Origin: Anaerolineae bacterium
GTDB taxonomy: Bacteria > Chloroflexota > Anaerolineae > JAAYZQ01
Length of the DNA stretch: 33,595 bases
Direction: 5' to 3'
NCBI GenBank assembly: GCA_023544525.1
Contig: JAMJFU010000019.1
Span: 1-33,595 of the forward strand
Position numbers and translations under genes: made by a program. This document shows, in pieces, positions 7,391 through 13,562 of the stretch. How positions within the stretch are numbered: the first letter of the stretch is position 1; every line of letters begins with the position of its first letter. The notes beneath the pieces were generated by a model, which worked only from the letters and a program-made list of their open reading frames with translations, made no database searches and was not told where the DNA came from.

Positions 7391-8074
7391 ATGTTGGTCG
7401 CATCAGAAGCCTGGAAGACCGCCTACCCATCGGCCGCCATCGGCCTGTTGGCCATGCGTGGCGTATCCAACCCCCAGGATCACGAGGGCCTGCAACAACA
7501 GAAACGACACCTGGAGGCCGAGTTGCGCGATCACTACGCCGGCTATGACCGGGCCGCCCTGAAAGAACTGCCCATCCTGAATGCCTACGCCGAGTACTAC
7601 CGGCAGTTCAAGAAAACGTACCACGTCCAGCTCCAGCTCGAGTCGGTCGTCTTCCAGGGCAAGCCGCTGCCTACGGCGGGTGCCCTGGTGGAGGCCATGT
7701 TCATGGCCGAGCTGCGCGATCACGTCCTGACGGCAGGCCACGACCTGGAGGCGGTCGAGCCGCCAGTGCGCATCGAGGTAGCCCGCGGTGAGGAGCAATA
7801 TGTGCGACTCAACGGCAGGGGCCAGACGCTGAAAGCAGGCGACATGTACCTGGCCGATAGCCAGGGCATCCTGTCCAGCATCCTCTACGGCCCGGACCGC
7901 CGCACCCAGATCCGGCCCGAGACCGGGCAGGTGTTGTTCACCACCTACGCACCACCAGGCATCGGCAGCCACGCTGTCCACCACCACCTGGAGACGATCC
8001 GCGACAACGTCTGGATCGTGGCCCCAGAGGCCACCGTCGTCTCGCTGGCTGTGTACGTGGCACGCCAGGTTTAG
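7391..8074 (+). CDS. B3/4-domain protein (PheRS-beta editing-domain-like)
   Basis: A 227-residue stand-alone B3/4-type domain, the fold used by the beta chain of phenylalanyl-tRNA synthetase for editing and amino-acid recognition. Signs are YPSAAIGLLAMRGVSN at the start, the central segment LPILNAYAEYYRQFKKTYHVQL, LPTAGALVEAMFMAELRDHVLTAGHDL, and a C-terminal ILYGPDRRTQIRPETG segment. Free-standing members are annotated as possible trans-editing factors or are uncharacterised; the substrate is unknown. The ATG follows GGGAGGAAGCC, a good ribosome site, with a clear promoter upstream. It is followed 15 bp later by a HEAT-like gene and probably forms a two-gene operon with it. Confidence 0.83.
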   Translation: MLVASEAWKTAYPSAAIGLLAMRGVSNPQDHEGLQQQKRHLEAELRDHYAGYDRAALKELPILNAYAEYYRQFKKTYHVQLQLESVVFQGKPLPTAGALVEAMFMAELRDHVLTAGHDLEAVEPPVRIEVARGEEQYVRLNGRGQTLKAGDMYLADSQGILSSILYGPDRRTQIRPETGQVLFTTYAPPGIGSHAVHHHLETIRDNVWIVAPEATVVSLAVYVARQV

Positions 8075-8089
8075 CGCCAGGGCGCCAAC

Positions 8090-8848
8090 GTGACCAAGGT
8101 CGAGGACTATCGCCACCGGCTGCGGCAGCTCGAGGTGTGGGATGCCTTCCTCCTGGAGGAGTCAGGCCTGCCCGGGCCGCGCGGCAACCTGGAGCTGGCC
8201 CGGGCCGTCGCTGACGAGGGCGACGAGACCCTCTTCCACCGCTACCGTGCTCTGGACGCCGGGTCAGCCCCGACCAACGATCCCCATGAGTTTCTCGCCT
8301 TCTGCGGGGTCCTGGGCCTCGGGCGCCTCCTGGCTGAGAGCGCGGCCGAAGGTGCGCTGCGGGCCGATCTCCTGGCCGAGCTTCGCCGACACGCAGCCGA
8401 TCCGCGCTGGCGCCTGCGCGAAGCGGTGGCCCAGGCCCTGCAATGGCTGGGCCGGGCCGACATGGAGGCGCTGCTGGCCGAAATGGAGGCGTGGGCCCAG
8501 AGGCAGCCCCTGGAGCAGCGCGCAGCAGCGGCCGCCGTCTGCGAGCCGGCACTGCTGGCAGAGGCGCAACACGCCCGCCAGGTCCTGGATCTGCTCGACC
8601 GCATCACGGCCACGATCCCCGGCGTGGTCGACCGCCGCGACGACGGGTTCCGCGCCCTGCGCAAGGCGCTGGGCTACTGCTGGAGTGTGGCGGCCGTGGC
8701 CCTGCCCGCGGAGGGCCTGGCCCGCATGGAAGCTTGGTTCAGCAGCCCAGACCCCGACGTGGCCTGGATCCTGCGCCAGAACCTGCAGAAGAAGCGCCTG
8801 GCACGCCTGGACCCTGCCTGGGTCGCACGCTGGACCCTGGCGCGCTAA
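8090..8848 (+). CDS. HEAT-repeat-like helical protein
   Basis: A 252-residue, alanine- and leucine-rich, mostly helical protein. The segment DPRWRLREAVAQALQWLG near residue 105 matches a HEAT-type helix pair, and the C-terminal DPDVAWILRQNLQKKRL looks like another. The pattern is that of small HEAT or DNA-alkylation-repeat-like scaffolds in Chloroflexota genomes, but no catalytic motif is visible. Start is the GTG at 8090, with no good ribosome site; translation may be coupled to the B3/4 gene, which ends 16 bp earlier. Function unknown. It probably shares the promoter at 7290-7318 and converges with the minus-strand receiver gene. Confidence 0.72.
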   Translation: MTKVEDYRHRLRQLEVWDAFLLEESGLPGPRGNLELARAVADEGDETLFHRYRALDAGSAPTNDPHEFLAFCGVLGLGRLLAESAAEGALRADLLAELRRHAADPRWRLREAVAQALQWLGRADMEALLAEMEAWAQRQPLEQRAAAAAVCEPALLAEAQHARQVLDLLDRITATIPGVVDRRDDGFRALRKALGYCWSVAAVALPAEGLARMEAWFSSPDPDVAWILRQNLQKKRLARLDPAWVARWTLAR

Positions 8849-8872
8849 TCGGGCAACAACCTGCCTTGTGGT

Positions 8873-8899
8873 AAGAAAAGACGGCGGGATCCTCCGCCG
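8873..8899 (-). terminator. Terminator of the receiver gene (minus strand)
   Basis: A 6-bp GC stem (CGGCGG at 8882-8887 with CCGCCG at 8894-8899, loop of six). On the minus strand it is followed by TCTTTTCTT (8873-8880), the layout of an intrinsic terminator. It lies between two convergent genes and serves the minus-strand gene. Confidence 0.55.
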
Positions 8900-8944
8900 G
8901 CACCTGTGGTGGGGGGGGCGGCCAGGGGAGGATCCCTCCGGTGG

Positions 8945-9313
8945 TCAAGCAGCGTGCTGTAGCAGCGCCTCAGCGCGGGCCAGCAACACCTTGGGACTGA
9001 ACGGTTTGGTGATGTACACGGTCGCGCCGCGGTCGAATGCCTGGCTGATATCCTGGCTCTTGGCCAGGGCCGTCAGCATGATGATCGGCACATCGGACTC
9101 GGTGCGCAGGCAGCTGCACACCTCCCAGCCGCTCATGTCGGGCATCATCACGTCCAGGACTACGAGGTCGGGCCGGCAAGCCCGGAACCGGCGCAAGCCC
9201 TCCCAGCCACTCAATGCCCCCTCCACCGTCGCCCCGGCGGCGCCAAAGATACACTCCACCAGTTGGACCAGTTCTGGGTTGTCGTCGATGACCAGGATCC
9301 GTTTGTCTTGCAT
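8945..9313 (-). CDS. Receiver-only (CheY-like) response regulator
   Basis: A 122-residue single receiver domain with no output domain. The acidic pocket D10-D11, phosphoacceptor D54 (VVLDVMMPDMSG), T81 and K103 (ITKPF) are all present, so it should be phosphorylated by a histidine kinase. The start is set at the ATG opening MQDKRILVIDD. The frame extends 27 residues further upstream, but that extension (RRPAEGRGGQAGR and so on) is not receiver-like, and no ribosome site favours it. No kinase is adjacent; the nearest are more than 15 kb away, so its partner is unknown. It may act by protein-protein contact or as a phosphorelay intermediate. Confidence 0.87.
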   Translation of the reverse strand: MQDKRILVIDDNPELVQLVECIFGAAGATVEGALSGWEGLRRFRACRPDLVVLDVMMPDMSGWEVCSCLRTESDVPIIMLTALAKSQDISQAFDRGATVYITKPFSPKVLLARAEALLQHAA

Positions 9314-9319
9314 GGGGTC

Positions 9320-9641
9320 GTCGCTGTTGGCCGAGCCGCGATGCTGCCACCGCCCGGCCTGGCCTCCTCTCCCCTCCGCAGGTCGACGTAGCACTGTGTG
9401 ATGTTCTATATATATACCGCAGAAACTGGCAGAAGGTTACTGCCTGAGGGACCAGTTTTCCGTACAGAACAAGGAGTTCTGAGCGCCACACCGCCTCCGG
9501 GATCAGGCATCATCCCAACCGCACTCGGCGGCCTAGCTCGGCGGACCGTGCCTGCCCGTGAAGCTGCCGCGATGGCCCAAGGGTCTTGCCCTATCAGATT
9601 GCCAGTGAACCGGGATGCAGCCCGTGATGCCAGCCCTGAGG
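9320..9641. other. Intergenic region upstream of the receiver and brnT-like genes
   Basis: About 380 bp lie between the divergent genes starting at 9313 and 9697. Apart from the brnT promoter, I see only an AT-rich TATATATA run near 9408-9415, which could be a minus-strand -10 for the receiver, and a small palindrome CAGAAC-N5-GTTCTG at 9465-9481. No coding sequence is supported. Confidence 0.4.
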
Positions 9642-9671
9642 TTGCTGCATCGGGACCTTGTGTGGTATAAT
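9642..9671 (+). promoter_or_regulatory. Promoter of the BrnT/antitoxin pair
   Basis: TTGCTG (9642-9647), an 18-bp spacer and TATAAT (9666-9671), with an extended -10 TGG directly before it. It is 25 bp upstream of the toxin start codon, so the leader is very short. Confidence 0.65.
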
Positions 9672-9696
9672 ATCGATGAGACAGCGGTGCTAAGTC

Positions 9697-9984
9697 ATGA
9701 CTGGACAACTTGCCTTCGAATGGGATGTGGATAAGGCTCGCAGGAACATTGAGAAGCACAACGTGGCTTTCGAAGAAGCAGCCACTGTCTTTGATGACCC
9801 GATGTTCATCACCTTCATCGATGAAGAACACTCACTGGACGAAGAGCGATACATCACTCTCGGCCTATCCAGTAAGGGCCGGCTGCTTATGCTGGCCCAT
9901 GCCGATCGCAAAGGGCGCATTCGCATTATCAGTGCTCGGCGGGCCACCAAGAAGGAGGAGCAGTTCTATGTCCAAGCAAAGTGA
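9697..9984 (+). CDS. brnT: BrnT family type II toxin
   Basis: A 95-residue protein with the full BrnT pattern: FEWDVDKARRNIEKHNVAFEEAATVFDDP, then DEERYITLGLSSKGRLLMLAHA and the C-terminal RIRIISARRATKKEE. BrnT toxins have a RelE-like fold and cleave RNA to stop growth; the conserved basic C-terminal segment is kept. The antitoxin gene overlaps its 3' end by 17 bp, the usual order for brnTA operons. Base composition is lower in GC than in neighbouring genes, which fits a transferred cassette. Confidence 0.88.
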   Translation: MTGQLAFEWDVDKARRNIEKHNVAFEEAATVFDDPMFITFIDEEHSLDEERYITLGLSSKGRLLMLAHADRKGRIRIISARRATKKEEQFYVQAK

Positions 9985-10195
9985 TCCAGAAGACTATGAC
10001 CTCCGTGAGGAGTATGATCTGACCACGATGACCGTGGTGCCGAAGGGTAGGTATGCACCGGACCGTCGAACTGGCAAGAACGTGGTCCTGCTCGCCGAGG
10101 ATGTGGCCGATGCCTTTCCCACAGATGAGGCCGTGAACGAAGCTTTGCGGCTTGTGATGCGGATCTCGGAGGTGCGCGCCAAGTACGCGCCCTAG
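9968..10195 (+). CDS. BrnA-like antitoxin of the BrnT system
   Basis: A 75-residue acidic protein starting at the ATG inside the toxin gene's 3' end, with AAGGAGG about 10 nt upstream. The C-terminal segment (EDVADAFPTDEAVNEALRLVMRI) resembles the ribbon-helix-helix end of BrnA antitoxins, which bind DNA and repress their own operon. The N-terminal part (DLREEYDLTTMTVVPKGRYAP) would be the toxin-binding part. It is short and only loosely similar to classical BrnA, so the assignment rests mainly on position and overlap with the toxin. Confidence 0.72.
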   Translation: MSKQSDPEDYDLREEYDLTTMTVVPKGRYAPDRRTGKNVVLLAEDVADAFPTDEAVNEALRLVMRISEVRAKYAP

Positions 10196-10263
10196 CTCGC
10201 GGGGTCTCGATTGTCGACGCCTACTCCTCGCGCGGAACACTTCCCCTGGTGGCTCCACCAATA

Positions 10264-10402
10264 TCAGATGAGACGTTGCCCTTTGAGCTGGGCCAGGATC
10301 CACTGACCCGCGGCCTCGGGCGATAGGATGGCCGTGTCGACACGCACCTCTGGGTCGAGGGGCTCCTCTGCCTGCTATTCGTAGGATAAGCGCAGGGAAT
10401 CC
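10264..10402 (-). pseudogene. Decayed C-terminal fragment, APS-kinase-like
   Basis: Read on the minus strand, this stretch encodes SYE, a stop codon, then QAEEPLDPEVRVDTAILSPE and a helix AAGQWILAQL before a TGA. The PLxPEVxVDT...SPEEA pattern followed by a final helix is what the end of adenylylsulfate kinases and related small P-loop kinases looks like. There is an internal stop and nothing kinase-like upstream, so it would be a remnant only. It is short, and I hold this loosely. Confidence 0.3.
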
Positions 10403-10417
10403 GTAGCCCCTCCGAGG

Positions 10418-10446
10418 TTGACAGTTATCCCTACAGGGGCTATACT
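10418..10446 (+). promoter_or_regulatory. Sigma-70-type promoter of the ECF sigma gene
   Basis: A consensus TTGACA (10418-10423), 17-bp spacer and TATACT (10441-10446), about 47 bp upstream of the ATG at 10493. It looks like a housekeeping promoter, not an ECF autoregulated one. Confidence 0.7.
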
Positions 10447-10492
10447 GGCTTGTACGCAATCTTGAATAGCTTTCCTACACGCACCAAATGCC

Positions 10493-11197
10493 ATGCCGGA
10501 AGCAGAGCCGCCGGCTAGACGCCGCCCAGGATCCAGATCAGGCCTTCCTGTGCGGCCATCTCTTTTTCTGCGGAGGAGTGCCCGTATCTTGAGAGCCGAA
10601 ATCCCGTTAAACCAATCGTTAAGAGCAAGCAGGTACGTGCGCCAGGACGAAGCCAGCCTGATCCGGCTGGCCCAGCGGGGCGACGAAATGGCCTGTGCGG
10701 CCCTGTACGATCGCCATTACGACGCAGTCTATCGCTACTGCTACTACCGCCTCGGCGACGCGGAGCTTGCCCAGGATCTGGCCTGCGAGGTATTTGTGCG
10801 CATGGTGGAGAGGCTGGATGCGTTCAGGGTGAGAGGCCGCCCCCTGTTGGCCTGGCTGTATACCATCGCCCGCAACCTGTTGACCGACCACCACCGCAAG
10901 AATGGCAGGGCAAAGCATGTTCCGTTAGACGAGACGGTACTGGAAGTACCGGATGCGGGCATCGACCTGGGGCGGCACGTGGACCGGCGACTGGAGGCCG
11001 AGTGCCTGGCAGCAGCCCTGCAGTATCTGACTGAGGAGCAACGGCAGGTCATCCTGCTCAAGTTCATGGAAGATCTGGACAATGCCCAGGTGGCACACCT
11101 GCTGGGCAAGACCGAAGGAGCGATCAAATCGCTCCAGCACCGCGCCCTGGGAGCACTCAGGCGAGCCTTGCAGAAAGAGAACTGGTATGAGGGATGA
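10493..11197 (+). CDS. ECF-type RNA polymerase sigma factor
   Basis: A 234-residue extracytoplasmic-function sigma factor. Region 2 is clear (ALYDRHYDAVYRYCYYRLGD, then LACEVFVRMVERLDAF and LLAWLYTIARNLLTDHHRK). After a linker, region 4 follows (LTEEQRQVILLKFMEDLDNA, then LLGKTEGAIKSLQHRALGAL), including the helix-turn-helix. The first 45 or so residues, rich in Pro and Arg, are not part of the family, and no ribosome site precedes the ATG at 10493, so translation may begin further in, for example at the GTG opening VRQDEASLIRL. It overlaps the next gene by 11 bp, which implies coupled translation with a membrane partner that probably holds it inactive. Confidence 0.9.
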   Translation: MPEAEPPARRRPGSRSGLPVRPSLFLRRSARILRAEIPLNQSLRASRYVRQDEASLIRLAQRGDEMACAALYDRHYDAVYRYCYYRLGDAELAQDLACEVFVRMVERLDAFRVRGRPLLAWLYTIARNLLTDHHRKNGRAKHVPLDETVLEVPDAGIDLGRHVDRRLEAECLAAALQYLTEEQRQVILLKFMEDLDNAQVAHLLGKTEGAIKSLQHRALGALRRALQKENWYEG

Positions 11198-12293
11198 GGT
11201 AGAAGCCGCACTGGACCAGTGCCTGAAGTGGATGCGCGCAGGTATGCCTGTAGAGGCATGCCTGGCCCGCTATCCCGAATACGCCAAGGACCTGCGGCCC
11301 CTTTTGGAGATGGTGCCACAGATCGGACGTGTCCTCACGCCGCCCGCCTCGCGGGCAGCGCGAGCCGAGGGCCAGAAGCGTATGCTGGCCACGCTGGAAA
11401 GGCGGCGCCAGGCGCGGGATCGCCTGGGCCCTGTGCTCTATACCGTGCGGCGGGTCCTCATTACGCTCTTTCGCGCACCTGCAGCCGCCGGCCTGCGAGC
11501 CAGGCCGGTCTGGCAGAGTGCCCTGCTCAGCCTGGTCCTGCTTGTCGTGACCGGCAGCGGGCTGGCGCTGGCGGCGTCAAGCTATAGCCTGCCAGGAGAG
11601 GCGCTCTATCCCATGAAACTCGCGCGGCAGGAGCTGCAGGTCGCGCTGACCTTTGACAAGACAAGCCAGGCATCCTTGGAGCGCCGTTTCGAAGTGCAGC
11701 GACGCGAGGAGGTCGGCCTGGCCCTGGCGGCCGCCAACCGCGGGGAGGTCCACTTTGGCGGCACGCTCGAAGATGTCCAGGCTGGCATTTGGAACATCAG
11801 TGGCCTGATGATCCAGCTCGACGAACGGACCAGCGTCGTTGCCGAGCCGGACCTGGGGGCGCACGTCCGCGTCCGCGGCCGGTTGCCCGGCGACGGCAGC
11901 CTGCGTGCCATCGAGATCGAGGTCCTGGGCCGTGAAGGAGACGACCTGCCAGTGCCCGGGCCAGCAGAGTCCGAGGCTTTGGCCAGCGAGACACAGGAGC
12001 CAGCCCCGACGGCCGAGCCCACAGAACCATCTGAGCTGAAAGGGGCGACAGAGCCGCCATCTACGCCCACTGTGGTGCCCCGGCCGCCAACAGCTACACC
12101 CGAGCCTGAGCACGCCGGCGAGGTGGACGACGATGCCGCGCAGGATGATACGTCACTCGCTAGCGACGATGATGACGGCGACGAGCACGAGGCCGACGAC
12201 GACGGCGATCGTGATGATGACGACGAGCCGGACGATGACGATCACGAGGAGACCAGCGCCACATCCGAAGCGGACGAGACGCCTGATGACTAG
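11187..12293 (+). CDS. DUF5667/DUF5666 membrane protein, putative anti-sigma factor
   Basis: A 368-residue protein encoded directly after and overlapping the ECF sigma gene. The cytoplasmic N-terminus has the LARYPEYAKDLRPLLEM motif seen in sigma-linked DUF5667 proteins. One transmembrane helix lies at about 111-130 (SALLSLVLLVVTGSGLALAA). Outside it are a DUF5667 region (SYSLPGEALYPMKLARQEL onward) and a DUF5666-like beta domain (GGTLEDVQAGIWNISGLMI to about residue 275). The end is a Pro/Thr/Glu linker and a highly acidic tail of mostly Asp and Glu (about 310-368). Such a tail could bind cations or the cell surface. An anti-sigma role is inferred from layout. The start is the ATG at 11187; the longer frame upstream lies inside the sigma gene. 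Confidence 0.82.
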   Translation: MRDEVEAALDQCLKWMRAGMPVEACLARYPEYAKDLRPLLEMVPQIGRVLTPPASRAARAEGQKRMLATLERRRQARDRLGPVLYTVRRVLITLFRAPAAAGLRARPVWQSALLSLVLLVVTGSGLALAASSYSLPGEALYPMKLARQELQVALTFDKTSQASLERRFEVQRREEVGLALAAANRGEVHFGGTLEDVQAGIWNISGLMIQLDERTSVVAEPDLGAHVRVRGRLPGDGSLRAIEIEVLGREGDDLPVPGPAESEALASETQEPAPTAEPTEPSELKGATEPPSTPTVVPRPPTATPEPEHAGEVDDDAAQDDTSLASDDDDGDEHEADDDGDRDDDDEPDDDDHEETSATSEADETPDD

Positions 12294-12566
12294 ACCAGGA
12301 TAGAGTTTAACACTAGCAGGTCCAGTTCCCACCGCGGCAGAGCCGCCGCACGACGGGGTTCTCGCGTCCATGCACGGCGCATGCGTGGAAACCCTGCCTC
12401 AGGCAGTGTAAACCAAAGCCCTGACCCCTTGCCCTGCCCACGACCCCATTTCAGAGGCGTTGTCCTCAGCCTGACACCACATCCCCGGGATAGATTGGAT
12501 TTGCAGCCAGGCTGCGACACCGCGGCCCTGGCTGACAAGGACGTTCAAACAGACGAGGAGGTGATC
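12294..12566. other. Intergenic region before the hydrogenase operon
   Basis: 273 bp between the anti-sigma gene and the hydrogenase small subunit. I see no strong sigma-70 promoter, no clear terminator and no repeat of the window's family. The frame of the small-subunit gene stays open back to 12381, but the start codon at 12567 is fixed by its ribosome site. An ECF-type promoter read by the upstream sigma factor could be here but cannot be recognised without its consensus. Confidence 0.4.
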
Positions 12567-13523
12567 ATGAACCAAGATGCAGCAGACTACCAGGAACGGC
12601 TGTCCCACCTGGGCATCAGCCGGCGGCAGTTCATGCGCTTCGCCGGCCTGATGACCGCGACGCTCGCCCTGCCCAGCCAGTACGCGGCGCGCGTCGCCCA
12701 TGCCCTGCTCACCGCTCCGCGCCCCCCGGTGATCTGGCTAGAGTTCCAGGATTGCACCGGCGATACTGAATCGCTCCTGAGGTCGAGCCAGCCCGGCATC
12801 GACGAGCTACTCCTGGACGTCCTGTCCCTGGACTATCACGAGACCCTGATGGCGCCGGCTGGCGCCGATACTGAGGTTTCGCTGAGCCAGACCCTGGCCC
12901 GTTATCCCGGCCAATATATCACCGTGGTCGAAGGATCTATCCCCACGGCCAACAATGGCATACACTGCATGATCCGCGGCCGGACAGCGCTCAGCATCGT
13001 CCGCGAGGTGTGTAGCAACGCCCTGGCGACGATAGCCATCGGCAACTGCGCCTGGGACGGGGGTCTGGCGGCAGCGGCGCCCAATCCTACGGGGGCCATG
13101 GGGGTCCGAGGTGCCGTGCCCGGGCTCTCGCCGCTGATCAGTCTGCCGGGCTGCCCGGCCAATGTCGTCAACCTGGCTGCGACCATCACCCACTATCTGA
13201 CGCAGGGCGCTTGGCCGGATGTCGATTCCTCGGGCCGGCCCTACTTTGCCTACGGCGAAGAGCTACACGACGAGTGCGAGCGCCACGACCATTACGAGGC
13301 AGGCCGCTTCGTCCTGGCCTGGGGCGACGAGGGCCACCGGCAAGGCTGGTGCCTGTTCAGGATGGGCTGCAAGGGCAAAGAGACGGATCACAACTGCCCG
13401 ACAGTTCGCTGGAACGATGGCACGTGCTGGCCCGTGGCCGCCGGCCACGGCTGTGTCGGCTGCGCCAGCGGTAGCTTTTGGGACCGGATGACGCCTTTCT
13501 ACGCCGAGCTCGAGGACGATTGA
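12567..13523 (+). CDS. [NiFe]-hydrogenase small subunit, Tat-exported
   Basis: A 318-residue Fe-S subunit. A twin-arginine signal (SRRQFMRFAG, R19-R20) and hydrophobic stretch direct the folded enzyme out through Tat. The proximal cluster motif reads DCTGDTES: C63 is kept but the usual second Cys is D66. The later proximal cysteines (GNCAWDGG and LPGCPANV) are present. The distal cluster has His and Cys of LHDECERH plus GWCLFRMGCKG. The medial cluster has NCPTVRW, WPV and GHGCVGC, with an extra Cys in DGTCWP. There is no C-terminal membrane helix, so the enzyme is probably soluble outside the membrane or anchored by another protein. Start fixed by GAGGAGGTGATC just before the ATG at 12567. 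Confidence 0.95.
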   Translation: MNQDAADYQERLSHLGISRRQFMRFAGLMTATLALPSQYAARVAHALLTAPRPPVIWLEFQDCTGDTESLLRSSQPGIDELLLDVLSLDYHETLMAPAGADTEVSLSQTLARYPGQYITVVEGSIPTANNGIHCMIRGRTALSIVREVCSNALATIAIGNCAWDGGLAAAAPNPTGAMGVRGAVPGLSPLISLPGCPANVVNLAATITHYLTQGAWPDVDSSGRPYFAYGEELHDECERHDHYEAGRFVLAWGDEGHRQGWCLFRMGCKGKETDHNCPTVRWNDGTCWPVAAGHGCVGCASGSFWDRMTPFYAELEDD

Positions 13524-13562
13524 GGCTCGGACATGCAGCATTCTGATCCAAGAGGAGGTATG

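Noticed and set aside
12381-12566. An N-terminal extension of the hydrogenase small subunit
   Set aside because: The frame is open but the sequence is not conserved, and the strong ribosome site and Tat signal place the start at 12567.
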